Shown here one piece after another: positions 16,132 to 24,659 of a stretch of DNA of 64,000 nucleotides (position 1 is the stretch's first letter; each line of letters begins with the position of its first letter). Source of the stretch: Salegentibacter maritimus (GTDB lineage: Bacteria > Bacteroidota > Bacteroidia > Flavobacteriales > Flavobacteriaceae); the NCBI RefSeq assembly GCF_016236915.1, contig NZ_JAEHOK010000007.1, positions 112,798-176,797 of the forward strand. The letters are read 5' to 3'. Position numbers and translations under genes: made by a program. The notes under the pieces were generated by a model that was given only the letters and a program-made list of their open reading frames with translations, was not told the DNA's origin and searched no databases.

Positions 16132-17028
16132 GTGAAGCAGGATCATCGCCAGTTATTAAAATCCGAGATCATCAATAGCGTAAGTGGTTTGGCACTTATC
16201 GCCAGGGTGATTGTAGATGGTTATCTTTCAGGCTTAAACCATAGCCAAAGGTTGGGGGGCGGAATGGAATTTAGTCAGTATCGGGGTTATGAGCCGGGAG
16301 ACGACATGCGCCTACTAGACTGGAAAATGCTTGCTCGCTCCGGTAGATATTACATTAAACAATCTGAAGTAGAGACCAATGTTTCGGTGAAATTTATTCT
16401 GGACTCCAGCAGGTCTATGGAACACGAGGAAGCCGGAATTACTAAAATGGATTATGTTCGGGTTTTAGTCGCTTCTTTAGCCTGGCTGGCCCGTGAACAG
16501 GGGGATGCCATTGGACTTTTTTCTGTAAATGACCACCAATTGCAGGCACTTTACCCCCAAGTTCAGAAAAGGCATTTTAATAGGTTATTGCGGGAGTTGA
16601 TTAATATTAAGACTGAAGGAAAGTGGCCAAAAAATGCAAATGCCGTTGAAAAACTACATGACAGGAGATATAAAGAACTTATATTTTTTATTTCAGATTT
16701 ACATGAGAAAACTTCTGAATTAACCAATGTAATTACCAAATTGAAAACTCCGCGCAATGAAGTGGTGGTTTTGCACCTTTTGGGCAAAAATGAATTAGAA
16801 TTTAATTACAAGGGCTCGCTTACTTTTGAAGATCTGGAAACTGGTACCCGAATGAAAATAGATGCTAAAGAAGCTCGGGAAAATTACCTGGACAGCCTGG
16901 AGAAATCCATTAAAAGAACTAAAGAAATTTTCCTGACCAATGCTATTACCTATCAACTTTTAAGGCTTGACGAACCAATTGGCAAGGCGCTTCAATTACT
17001 ATTGAAAAAGCGAAATAATTTAATGTAA
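16132..17028 (+). CDS. DUF58 domain protein with MIDAS motif
   Basis: A 298-residue DUF58 protein, the usual MoxR partner. The diagnostic block GMEFSQYRGYEPGDDMRLLDW is near residues 44-64. A metal-ion-dependent adhesion site DSSRSM follows at about residue 89, marking a von Willebrand A-like fold. No transmembrane helix is visible, so it should be cytoplasmic or peripheral. The start is GTG at 16132, preceded by a repeat rather than a ribosome site. The next gene, BatA-like, begins 1 bp after the stop. The complex probably acts on cell-envelope integrity, which is inference from the family. Confidence 0.88.
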   Translation: MKQDHRQLLKSEIINSVSGLALIARVIVDGYLSGLNHSQRLGGGMEFSQYRGYEPGDDMRLLDWKMLARSGRYYIKQSEVETNVSVKFILDSSRSMEHEEAGITKMDYVRVLVASLAWLAREQGDAIGLFSVNDHQLQALYPQVQKRHFNRLLRELINIKTEGKWPKNANAVEKLHDRRYKELIFFISDLHEKTSELTNVITKLKTPRNEVVVLHLLGKNELEFNYKGSLTFEDLETGTRMKIDAKEARENYLDSLEKSIKRTKEIFLTNAITYQLLRLDEPIGKALQLLLKKRNNLM

Positions 17029-17029
17029 T

Positions 17030-18286
17030 ATGTTTTTTCTTAATCCTTCATTTTTATGGGCTTTATTGGGAGTTTTTGTTCCGCTGGCAATTCATTTATG
17101 GAACAAAAAAGAAGGAAAAACCATTAAAGTTGGGAGCATAAAACTCCTGCAGGAATCTGCTTCCCGAAAAAGCAGTAGCATTAAATTAAATGAATTTTGG
17201 TTGTTATTACTAAGAATGTTACTCATCGCTATTTTGGTGTTTATCATGGCCAAACCACGTTTACATTATAAAACTAGAAATTCACCAATCACTTATTTGG
17301 TTGAAAAGTCTTTGCTTTCTTCTTTGGAAGTAAAAATGCTAACAGATAGTTTAGATAATAAGGCTGAGGTTCGTTTTTTAGAAACTGATTTTCCGGAATA
17401 TGAACCTGAAGATGTAAAGAATACTTTTTCTGAAACCCCGAATTACTGGAAATTGGCCAGGCAAATGGAAAACTTAAAAACCGATAGTATTGTAGTTTTT
17501 ACCAATGCCTTTGTGAGTGGAGTTAAAGGGAAACGTCCAGAAATTTGCAAAAATATTCATTGGATTAATCTGAATCATGAACTCACAAAAACCAATTTGG
17601 TTGGTGCTTTTAAAAGAGATAATGAACTTGAAAGAATTTCGGTTACAAGTGATGCTGAACATTTTAGGTTTCAGCGGGAAAAACAAAATTTGGATATTTC
17701 AGGATTAGCAACCGAATTTGTAAACCTTCCGTTGGCACAATTAGATACTTTACAGGTGCAAATATATTCTGAGGATGATTTCCAGGCTGAAAGTAAGTAT
17801 ATAAAACTTTCTTTTTCTGCCCTGGGAAAATACCTGGAAAGGCCCATTGAAATTATAAAGTTTGAAGAAGAAAATTTCAATTTAATGGCCAAAGATATAT
17901 TGATATGGTTGAGTGAAAAAAAAGCTCCTGAAACTGCAGGAAAAATAGTGATATTCCGAAGAGATTCTTTAGCTAATTCACTTATCGTTTCTGGAAACTC
18001 ACTGAACGAATATTATTTAACCCGCGAATTAAATTCAGAAAATATTGTAGAAGAACATCTCGCTGAACAGCTTTTGGAGATATTGAATCTTTACCCTGAA
18101 ATTAATAAGGAAGCTGAAAAGTACGATCTTCGAATGATGGATTTAACGCTTTTAAAACCAAACTTGGGAGAAATCTCAAAATCATCTAAAAACAGAGAGG
18201 GTAGAGATATTTCTAAATATGTATGGATAGTATTAATTATACTAATCTTATCAGAACGCGCTTTGGCAAGAGTTAGAAAACAATGA
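17030..18286 (+). CDS. BatA N-terminal domain membrane protein
   Basis: A 418-residue membrane protein with the aerotolerance-regulator (BatA) N-terminal domain. Helix 1 is FLNPSFLWALLGVFVPLAIH, followed by the conserved step into GSIKLL, and helix 2 is LLLLRMLLIAILVFIMAKP. A long periplasmic region (about 85-390) and a final helix (YVWIVLIILILSERA) follow. It lacks the von Willebrand A domain of full BatA. Its stop overlaps the next start in ATGA. It probably forms a membrane complex with its operon neighbours. Confidence 0.85.
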   Translation: MFFLNPSFLWALLGVFVPLAIHLWNKKEGKTIKVGSIKLLQESASRKSSSIKLNEFWLLLLRMLLIAILVFIMAKPRLHYKTRNSPITYLVEKSLLSSLEVKMLTDSLDNKAEVRFLETDFPEYEPEDVKNTFSETPNYWKLARQMENLKTDSIVVFTNAFVSGVKGKRPEICKNIHWINLNHELTKTNLVGAFKRDNELERISVTSDAEHFRFQREKQNLDISGLATEFVNLPLAQLDTLQVQIYSEDDFQAESKYIKLSFSALGKYLERPIEIIKFEEENFNLMAKDILIWLSEKKAPETAGKIVIFRRDSLANSLIVSGNSLNEYYLTRELNSENIVEEHLAEQLLEILNLYPEINKEAEKYDLRMMDLTLLKPNLGEISKSSKNREGRDISKYVWIVLIILILSERALARVRKQ

Positions 18287-20505
18287 ACAAAAACGGAAAA
18301 GGCATATTAATCAGTTTTCAAAAGCGCTGGCAACTTTTACTTTGGCTGGAGGTATTCCTATATGCTATTGGTGCTGCGGTTTTTACCTGGTTCTTTTCTT
18401 TCAATTTACTCATTAGTAGTTGTGTTTTTGTAATTGTTTTTATTGCCGTTACTGTACTAAAAAGACCCTGGAAAATTGATTTACAGAAAGTAACTGGTTT
18501 TATTGACCGCAAATGCAATAAACTGGAATACAGCAGCGGATTATTATTAAAATCCACCGAAGAACTTTCTGGTTTGGCAAAACTTCAGCAGCAAAAAATT
18601 GCCAAAGAAGTTGAAGTTGAAAGCAAACAAATTCGTCCTGAGCATAAACTGGAAACAGCGGGAATTACTTTGGTAGTAATGATGATAATTGGTTTTTTGG
18701 GGTACTATTTCGGGTTAACCAATCATTATTTTTCAAAAGAAATTACAATTCCAAAAGAAGAAATTTTAGTTTTTCGACCTACAGACTCCACTGCAGAAAA
18801 ATATAAAGTACCGGTTTTAAAAGATCAGAAATTAACAATCAATTATCCACTGTATACCAGATTAGCAAATTTTACGTCGTCAAAAATGGATATCAAAGCA
18901 GTTGAAGGTTCTCGCATAACCTGGGAGCTAAGTTTTGATGGAGAGGTAGATAGTGTGAGCCTGGAAAGTGTGGGGAGCCATAGGTCCCTATATAAAAATG
19001 AAGGCTCTTACACCGGGACTTTGGTTTTGGAAAGTTCAGGCTTCTATAATTTTAGGTTTGTCGATACGGCCGGGGTTAGCTATGTTTCTGATCTTTATGC
19101 GATAGAAGTTACTAAAGACAAGGCACCAAACATTACTTTGGAGGGTTTGAAACAGTTCAACTCGTTTAATTATGATGATCAAAAACAAATTGATTTTAGT
19201 GCCTTCATAACAGACGATTTTGGACTTGCAAATGCTTACATTATTGCAACGGTTAGTAGAGGATCAGGAGAGTCGGTGAAATTTAGGGAAGAAAAACTGT
19301 TTTTTGATAATGCTTTTAAGACTGGGGAAAGTAACCTTAACTTAACCAAACATATAGATTTAAATGAAATGGGAATGAAGCCCGGTGATGAGCTCTATTT
19401 TTATGTGGAGGCCCTTGACCTTAAACAACCTCAGACCAATATTTCCCGTAGTGAAACATATTTTGCGGTAATAAAAGATACAGTAGATTACGGTGCCGGG
19501 GTAGAAAGTGGGTTGGGTGTAGATTTAATGCCCGATTATTTCAGGAGTCAGCGGCAATTGATTATTGATACTGAAAAACTTATTAGCGAGCGTGATGAAA
19601 TTTCAACAGAAAAATTTAATAAAAACAGTAATGATCTTGCTTTTGATCAAAAAGCACTTCGGTTAAAATATGGGCAGTTTATGGGCGATGAAGCCGAGGG
19701 TGGTAATGGTGCCGGGAGTGAAAAAGCAACTGAAGATGTTCACGAAGAAGATCTATTAGCTGATTATACCCATGATCACGATGGGAATAATGAGCATAAT
19801 CTTGTAAAAGAAGATGATGGTCACCACCACGATCAAGAAAGTGAAGCAGAAGACCCACTTGCCGATTATTTGCACAATCATGGCGATCCTGAATCTTCAA
19901 CTTTGTTTACCGATAACTTAAAAAGAAAGCTACGAAAGGCGCTAAATATTATGTGGGATGCCGAACTGCATTTACGACTTTACGAACCCGAAAAATCCTT
20001 GTCGTTTCAATATGAAGCCTTGTCACTTATTCAGGAAATTAAAAACAGCGCTAGAATCTATGTACATCGTATAGGTTTTGAACCACCACCAATTAAGGAA
20101 GGTGCCAGGCTTTCGGGAGATATAGGCGAAATAGACAATTACAGGAAAAAAGAGGCGCTTGAAAGAACTGATAAGTATTTTTTTATGCGAAAAAGTATTC
20201 TCAGGTTAGAGGAATTAAAAAATTCTAATTTTGAGATTTCAAAAACCGATAGGGAGCTATTTGAAAAGGCAGGTAATGAGTTGGCAGAAAAAGCAGTAAA
20301 TGAACCTGGGAGGTATTTAAACACACTTCAGCAATTGAAGCAGCTTGCCGATATCCAAAAGAATGGAAATAAGTTTATAAACGAAGTTCAGAAAGGTTTA
20401 TTACAGGCACTTCCAAATACGAGTATGAAGCCTGGTAAGCAGAGTGGATCTGGCGGTAAATTAAACAGTTTGGTGCTAAAAGAGTTAGAGTTAGATGGAC
20501 AATAG
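18283..20505 (+). CDS. DUF4175-like membrane protein with His-rich insert
   Basis: A 740-residue protein with two N-terminal helices (about 16-60) and a third at about 126-146, then a large, mostly helical periplasmic part. It resembles DUF4175-type proteins found in MoxR operons; the function is unknown. Unusual is an acidic, His-rich insert at about residues 486-540. The insert contains DLLADYTHDHD, GHHHDQE and DPLADYLHNHGD; the two LADY-HxH blocks look like an internal duplication and could bind Zn, Ni or Cu. The C-terminal quarter is charged and may form coiled coils. It overlaps the genes on both sides (4 bp and 11 bp). Confidence 0.7.
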   Translation: MNKNGKGILISFQKRWQLLLWLEVFLYAIGAAVFTWFFSFNLLISSCVFVIVFIAVTVLKRPWKIDLQKVTGFIDRKCNKLEYSSGLLLKSTEELSGLAKLQQQKIAKEVEVESKQIRPEHKLETAGITLVVMMIIGFLGYYFGLTNHYFSKEITIPKEEILVFRPTDSTAEKYKVPVLKDQKLTINYPLYTRLANFTSSKMDIKAVEGSRITWELSFDGEVDSVSLESVGSHRSLYKNEGSYTGTLVLESSGFYNFRFVDTAGVSYVSDLYAIEVTKDKAPNITLEGLKQFNSFNYDDQKQIDFSAFITDDFGLANAYIIATVSRGSGESVKFREEKLFFDNAFKTGESNLNLTKHIDLNEMGMKPGDELYFYVEALDLKQPQTNISRSETYFAVIKDTVDYGAGVESGLGVDLMPDYFRSQRQLIIDTEKLISERDEISTEKFNKNSNDLAFDQKALRLKYGQFMGDEAEGGNGAGSEKATEDVHEEDLLADYTHDHDGNNEHNLVKEDDGHHHDQESEAEDPLADYLHNHGDPESSTLFTDNLKRKLRKALNIMWDAELHLRLYEPEKSLSFQYEALSLIQEIKNSARIYVHRIGFEPPPIKEGARLSGDIGEIDNYRKKEALERTDKYFFMRKSILRLEELKNSNFEISKTDRELFEKAGNELAEKAVNEPGRYLNTLQQLKQLADIQKNGNKFINEVQKGLLQALPNTSMKPGKQSGSGGKLNSLVLKELELDGQ

Positions 20506-22237
20506 TTTAACATTCTTAAATTCCGCCTGGTTCTGGCCGGTGTTTGTTTGCTGGTTACTTTTGTTATTGGTGTTTATGTGGAAGGAATTATCTCAATTTG
20601 GAAAAAAACACTTGTATCTAAAAGTTGTGTGTGTATTTTTTGCAGTTTCATCTTTAGCTCTAATAGCACTAAAACCTGCAGTTTTTGAAGAAGTTAAGCT
20701 GGAAAAGCTATTAATTCTTACCGAAAATTTTAAAGAAAAACAGCTGGATAGCCTAAAAAGAGAATACCATGAGATTGAAGTTTTTGATTATCGTAAGCAA
20801 GAAAGCTTACCCGATGTGGAAAATGTACAGGAAATCTTTATTCTGGGCAATGGAATTAGGGATTACGATTTGTGGTACTTCAAAGACTTATCGGTTGTTT
20901 ATTTACCCGGAGAAATTAATTCGGGAATAATAAAGTTGCATTATAGACAAGAAAGTAAGCCGGGGGATAGGCTGGAAATTAAAGCTGAATTTTTAGATCC
21001 AGGTATCGGGGGGAGTCTTTGGCTTGAAGATGCGGGTGGAAATAAACTGGACTCAGTTATATTTGCTTCAGGGGAGCACACTAGATTTAAACTTTTAACC
21101 GATTTAAAAACTTCCGGAAATTATGTTTTCAATATTACAGAGAAGGATTCTTTAGGGAATATTTTAAATCGAAATCCTTTACCGGTAAAAGTTGGAAAAG
21201 AAGAAAATTTGAGAGTTTTGATCCTGAACTCTTATCCTACTTTTGAAATTAAATACCTTAAGAATTTTTTAGCCGAAGTGGGGCATAAACTCGTGGTAAA
21301 AAATAGAATCACTACCGGTAAATTTAAATTTGAGTTTTTTAATACCGAGAACACGCTTTTAGGAAATTTAAATAAAGAAGTTTTAGAAGGGTTTGATTTA
21401 ATTATTTCAGATTCGGGAGCTATTCGTAACCTTTCTTCAAAAGAAAAGAATGCATTGCAAAATGCTGTAAGAAAAGATGGCTTAGGAATTTTAGTATTAG
21501 GAAATCCTAATTCTTTAAGTACCCTGGGAGATTTCTCTGTTTTTGAGCTCCAAACTGTTGCTACAACCCAAACGGTATTAAATGGCTTCCCCGGCACTAC
21601 TCTAGAAAGGCAGGCTTTTCAACTTAAGCCAGAGGTTGGTCTGGAAGAAATTCATACTTCAAACTCCTCGGTTTTAAGCGCCTATAAACGCCTGGAGCAA
21701 GGCAGGATTGGTACTACTTTACTAGAAAATACCTGGCAATTACAATTGGGAGGAAAGCATAAAACTTATCAACAAATTTGGACTGAAATTGTGGAGCAAT
21801 TAAGTAAAAGAAAATTACCAATAGCCTCCTGGAACCCAGAAAGCACATTGATTTTTAAAGATGAACCATTTCAGTTTCAATTGAGAACCTTGATAGAAAA
21901 ACCAAGAGTGCTTGATGAAAATAATAACTTAATTCCGTTAAAGCAGGACTTAAATAATTCAGAGTTATGGACTGGTAAGACGTATCCGCGCGCTGAAGGC
22001 TGGAAACAATTAAAAGTAGAACAGGACTCTGTTTCGGTTTTTAATTATTTTGTGTATAAAACCCGAGATTGGAAGACGTTAAAGGCCTTCCATACTTTGC
22101 AGAAGAATAATAGATTTTTTTCCCGGAAATTGGTAAAAGATGTGAAAGAAAGGATGCCGGTAGCCATAAACCCCTTATGGTTTTTTGGTCTTTTTCTAAT
22201 AGGGATGGGCGGTTTATGGTTAGTGCCTAAACTCTAA
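20495..22237 (+). CDS. Membrane protein, last gene of the MoxR operon
   Basis: A 580-residue protein with two N-terminal helices (WFWPVFVCWLLLLLVFMW and VCVFFAVSSLALIALKP), a long extracytoplasmic region, and a final helix (WFFGLFLIGMGGLWLVPKL). The middle contains a class-I amidotransferase-like sheet: ENLRVLILNSYPTFEIKYLK near residue 237 and LDLIISDSGAI-like strands near 305. This layout is shared by BatA-like proteins. No catalytic residues can be assigned. It overlaps the upstream gene by 11 bp and ends 4 bp from a convergent gene, so it closes the operon. Confidence 0.7.
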   Translation: MDNSLTFLNSAWFWPVFVCWLLLLLVFMWKELSQFGKKHLYLKVVCVFFAVSSLALIALKPAVFEEVKLEKLLILTENFKEKQLDSLKREYHEIEVFDYRKQESLPDVENVQEIFILGNGIRDYDLWYFKDLSVVYLPGEINSGIIKLHYRQESKPGDRLEIKAEFLDPGIGGSLWLEDAGGNKLDSVIFASGEHTRFKLLTDLKTSGNYVFNITEKDSLGNILNRNPLPVKVGKEENLRVLILNSYPTFEIKYLKNFLAEVGHKLVVKNRITTGKFKFEFFNTENTLLGNLNKEVLEGFDLIISDSGAIRNLSSKEKNALQNAVRKDGLGILVLGNPNSLSTLGDFSVFELQTVATTQTVLNGFPGTTLERQAFQLKPEVGLEEIHTSNSSVLSAYKRLEQGRIGTTLLENTWQLQLGGKHKTYQQIWTEIVEQLSKRKLPIASWNPESTLIFKDEPFQFQLRTLIEKPRVLDENNNLIPLKQDLNNSELWTGKTYPRAEGWKQLKVEQDSVSVFNYFVYKTRDWKTLKAFHTLQKNNRFFSRKLVKDVKERMPVAINPLWFFGLFLIGMGGLWLVPKL

Positions 22238-22241
22238 ATAT

Positions 22242-22673
22242 CTATTTTCTTTTTCGGGAATTCCTATAGTTTCTAATCTTCTTTATTTTCTCACTTCTTG
22301 AAACCACTGCCAGGCTTAAAGAAACCAATACAGAAATAGATGCGGTAGTGCCCAATGCACCTCCATATCCTTTAAAAAACGGACTTGCATTTAAATAGAT
22401 TATTGAAAAAATAAAACCAGAAAATCCTACCAATAAATAACTGGACAGTATTTTAGAAGAAACCATTCCTATAAAAGTGGCGCCAATAAAAACAATAGGG
22501 ATATTTTTAGTTAAATATGGACTGAAAATTTCAGGAAAGAAATAGAAAAATAACCCCACAAGTAGTGATAATCCTGCAGAAGCTCTTACTGCACCCTGCC
22601 TGTGTTTATTATTTACAATATATGTAAGAAGGGCAGAGATAATACCGGTGATAAAGAGAATGAGTATTTCCAT
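22242..22673 (-). CDS. Small membrane protein, pair member 2
   Basis: A 143-residue protein with about four or five hydrophobic helices and a basic C-terminal tail (KIKKIRNYRNSRKRK). I do not recognise a named family. It shares blocks with the gene directly upstream: PIVFIGATFIGMVSS here against AVYCGAFVGMTST there, and GYGGALGTTA here against GLGGKLGTIA there. The two look like products of a duplication and may form one membrane complex. There is no spacing between the two genes. It converges with the MoxR operon. Confidence 0.6.
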   Translation of the reverse strand: MEILILFITGIISALLTYIVNNKHRQGAVRASAGLSLLVGLFFYFFPEIFSPYLTKNIPIVFIGATFIGMVSSKILSSYLLVGFSGFIFSIIYLNASPFFKGYGGALGTTASISVLVSLSLAVVSRSEKIKKIRNYRNSRKRK

Positions 22674-23225
22674 CTAAAATAAGAGATATAAAATAACAGA
22701 GGTAATGGCAATACTACCAAAAGCGATGGTCCCTAATTTACCTCCCAAACCGTTAAAAATGTTTTTAGAAAGAATAAGAATACTACCCGCAATAATCCCT
22801 GCCAGTAAAATAAATTTTAGATTAGGGGCTACACTTGTAGAAGTCATTCCCACAAAAGCACCACAATAAACGGCTGCAGGAGCCTCTTTTAAGAGATTTG
22901 ACTTACGGTTTATTACTGGTATAAAAGAAGCTATGGTTCCTATAAATCCGGCGGCGATCACCGGCCCAAACTTAAGTCCGGTGTTTATGAAAAATGTACT
23001 TACAGCACCAGATACGGCAAAAATGATAAGGTAAAGATCTTTTGTTAAATACCTTTCTTCTTCGCGTGGTGCTTTAAAATAAGCAAGACTTATTAACACC
23101 GAAATTATCCCAAGAAAAAGGAGTATCAAGGGCGCATTCATCTTATCAAAAAATATAGCAGACAAAAATGCAAACTGCATCAAGATTAGAATAAAGAAAG
23201 ATAATCTTCGGAATATTCTCGTCAT
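22674..23225 (-). CDS. Small membrane protein, pair member 1
   Basis: A 183-residue protein with five or six hydrophobic helices. The N-terminus starts with basic residues and a helix (RLSFFILILMQFAFLSAIFF). The conserved stretches AVYCGAFVGMTSTSVAP and FNGLGGKLGTIAFG match the adjacent smaller protein. Glycine-rich helices such as GPVIAAGFIGTIASF suggest tight packing, as in channels or transporters. The function is unknown. It is first in a two-gene unit divergent from dinB. Confidence 0.6.
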   Translation of the reverse strand: MTRIFRRLSFFILILMQFAFLSAIFFDKMNAPLILLFLGIISVLISLAYFKAPREEERYLTKDLYLIIFAVSGAVSTFFINTGLKFGPVIAAGFIGTIASFIPVINRKSNLLKEAPAAVYCGAFVGMTSTSVAPNLKFILLAGIIAGSILILSKNIFNGLGGKLGTIAFGSIAITSVILYLLF

Positions 23226-23400
23226 ACCTCAGACTTTAGCTTAAATTTTTAAGTTGCCAAACTTAGTAAATATGTAAGATTTAGTTTGTTAGATTTTGAT
23301 AATAAAAGTGCTTTTGTTTTGATTTATTTAGAATTATAAGGGCTAAAAATTCTTTTTTAAAATTTAACGTAAGCTAGTTATTTTGAGTCTAAATATTTTA

Positions 23401-23408
23401 TAATTTTG
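23401..23408 (+). promoter_or_regulatory. Candidate -7 element for dinB-dnaE
   Basis: TAATTTTG fits the Bacteroidota -7 consensus TAnnTTTG. A TTTG (23382-23385) lies 15 bp upstream, a little close for a -33 element. Transcription from here supports the ATG at 23442 rather than the TTG at 23406. Confidence 0.45.
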
Positions 23409-23441
23409 GAAAATATCCTATTAAAAGGAAATAATCCAAAT

Positions 23442-24659
23442 ATGAAAAATAAGTCTATTTTACATCTGGACCTTGATACATTTTTTGTTTCGGTAGAGCG
23501 TTTACAACATTCTGAACTAAAAAACAAACCTCTTATTGTTGGTGGAATGGGAGACCGTGGGGTAGTGGCCGCGTGTAGTTATGAAACCCGAAAATTTGGA
23601 GTACATTCCGGGATGGCTATGAAGGTAGCCCGACAACTTTGCCCACAGGCTACAGTAATTAAGGGAAATGCAAGTACCTATACCAAATACTCTAAAGAAG
23701 TAACGGAAATTATTAAAAGTAAAGTGCCCAGTTTTGAAAAAGCCAGCGTAGATGAATTTTATGCCGATTTAAGTGGGATGGATAAGTTTTTCGGTATTAA
23801 TCAATTTGCTCACGAATTAAGACAAACTATTATAAAGGAAAGTGGACTGCCAATTTCGTTTGGGCTTTCACAAAACAAAGTGGTTTCCAAGATTGCCACG
23901 GGAGAAGCCAAACCCAATGCAGAAATTGTTATTCCGCATGGAAATGAAAAGACCTTTCTTGCACCATTAAGCGTAAATAAAATTCCCATGGTTGGTAATA
24001 AAACCTTTCAAAAACTATTGAATTTAGGGGTTAGGGAGATAAAAACCATACAGGAAATGCCGGTACAAATGCTAGAAAGTGTTCTGGGGAAAGCCGGGCG
24101 AACTATTTGGAAACGTGCTAATGGCCTTGACAATACACCTATTATTCCATATCACGAAAGAAAATCTATTTCTACCGAGCGCACTTTTGGGCGGGACACT
24201 ATAGATATGGTACGCCTACATGCAACTTTGGTGGCAATGGCAGAGAGTTTGGCGTACCAATTAAGACGCGGTAATAAGCTTACCAGTTTAATAAGTGTAA
24301 AGATTAGGTATTCAGATTATCAAACACATTCCAAACAGGCAAAAATAGCTTATACCAGTGCCGACCATATTCTTATTCCTAAAGTCGAAATGCTTTTTAA
24401 ACAACTCTATTCGCGTAGGTTATTGATTAGGTTAATAGGTGTAAAATTTAGCGGTCTCGCGGGTGGGAATTACCAAATTAACCTGTTTGATGATTCGGAA
24501 GAGATGCTGAATTTATATAATTCTCTAGATAAAATTAGAGAGCGCTTTGGCGAACACAGCGTGATGCGAGCAGTTACCATGGGTACAAAAACCATTGGGC
24601 GTATGGGAAATCCGTTTAACGGCGAGCCGCCAATTGTGCTGGCCCACAGAAAACAATAA
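23442..24659 (+). CDS. dinB: Y-family DNA polymerase IV
   Basis: A translesion polymerase of 405 residues. Catalytic acids are Asp10 (LHLDLDTFFVSVE) and Asp104-Glu105 (SVDEFYAD); all are present, so it should be active, unlike ImuB. Finger, thumb (helix-hairpin-helix near VGNKTFQKLLNLGV) and little-finger domains are in the usual order. QINLF (345-349) fits the sliding-clamp binding motif. The ATG at 23442 is chosen over the upstream TTG because its product begins at the conserved first strand. Its stop overlaps the dnaE start in TAATG, so both are made together. No LexA-type box was recognised upstream. Confidence 0.93.
   Translation: MKNKSILHLDLDTFFVSVERLQHSELKNKPLIVGGMGDRGVVAACSYETRKFGVHSGMAMKVARQLCPQATVIKGNASTYTKYSKEVTEIIKSKVPSFEKASVDEFYADLSGMDKFFGINQFAHELRQTIIKESGLPISFGLSQNKVVSKIATGEAKPNAEIVIPHGNEKTFLAPLSVNKIPMVGNKTFQKLLNLGVREIKTIQEMPVQMLESVLGKAGRTIWKRANGLDNTPIIPYHERKSISTERTFGRDTIDMVRLHATLVAMAESLAYQLRRGNKLTSLISVKIRYSDYQTHSKQAKIAYTSADHILIPKVEMLFKQLYSRRLLIRLIGVKFSGLAGGNYQINLFDDSEEMLNLYNSLDKIRERFGEHSVMRAVTMGTKTIGRMGNPFNGEPPIVLAHRKQ

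Noticed and set aside
23226..23441. LexA box upstream of dinB
   Set aside because: I looked for a palindromic SOS-type operator and saw none convincing; only a -7 element was found.
23442..24659. ImuB rather than DinB
   Set aside because: Asp10, Asp104 and Glu105 are all present, so the protein is a catalytically competent Y-family polymerase, unlike ImuB.
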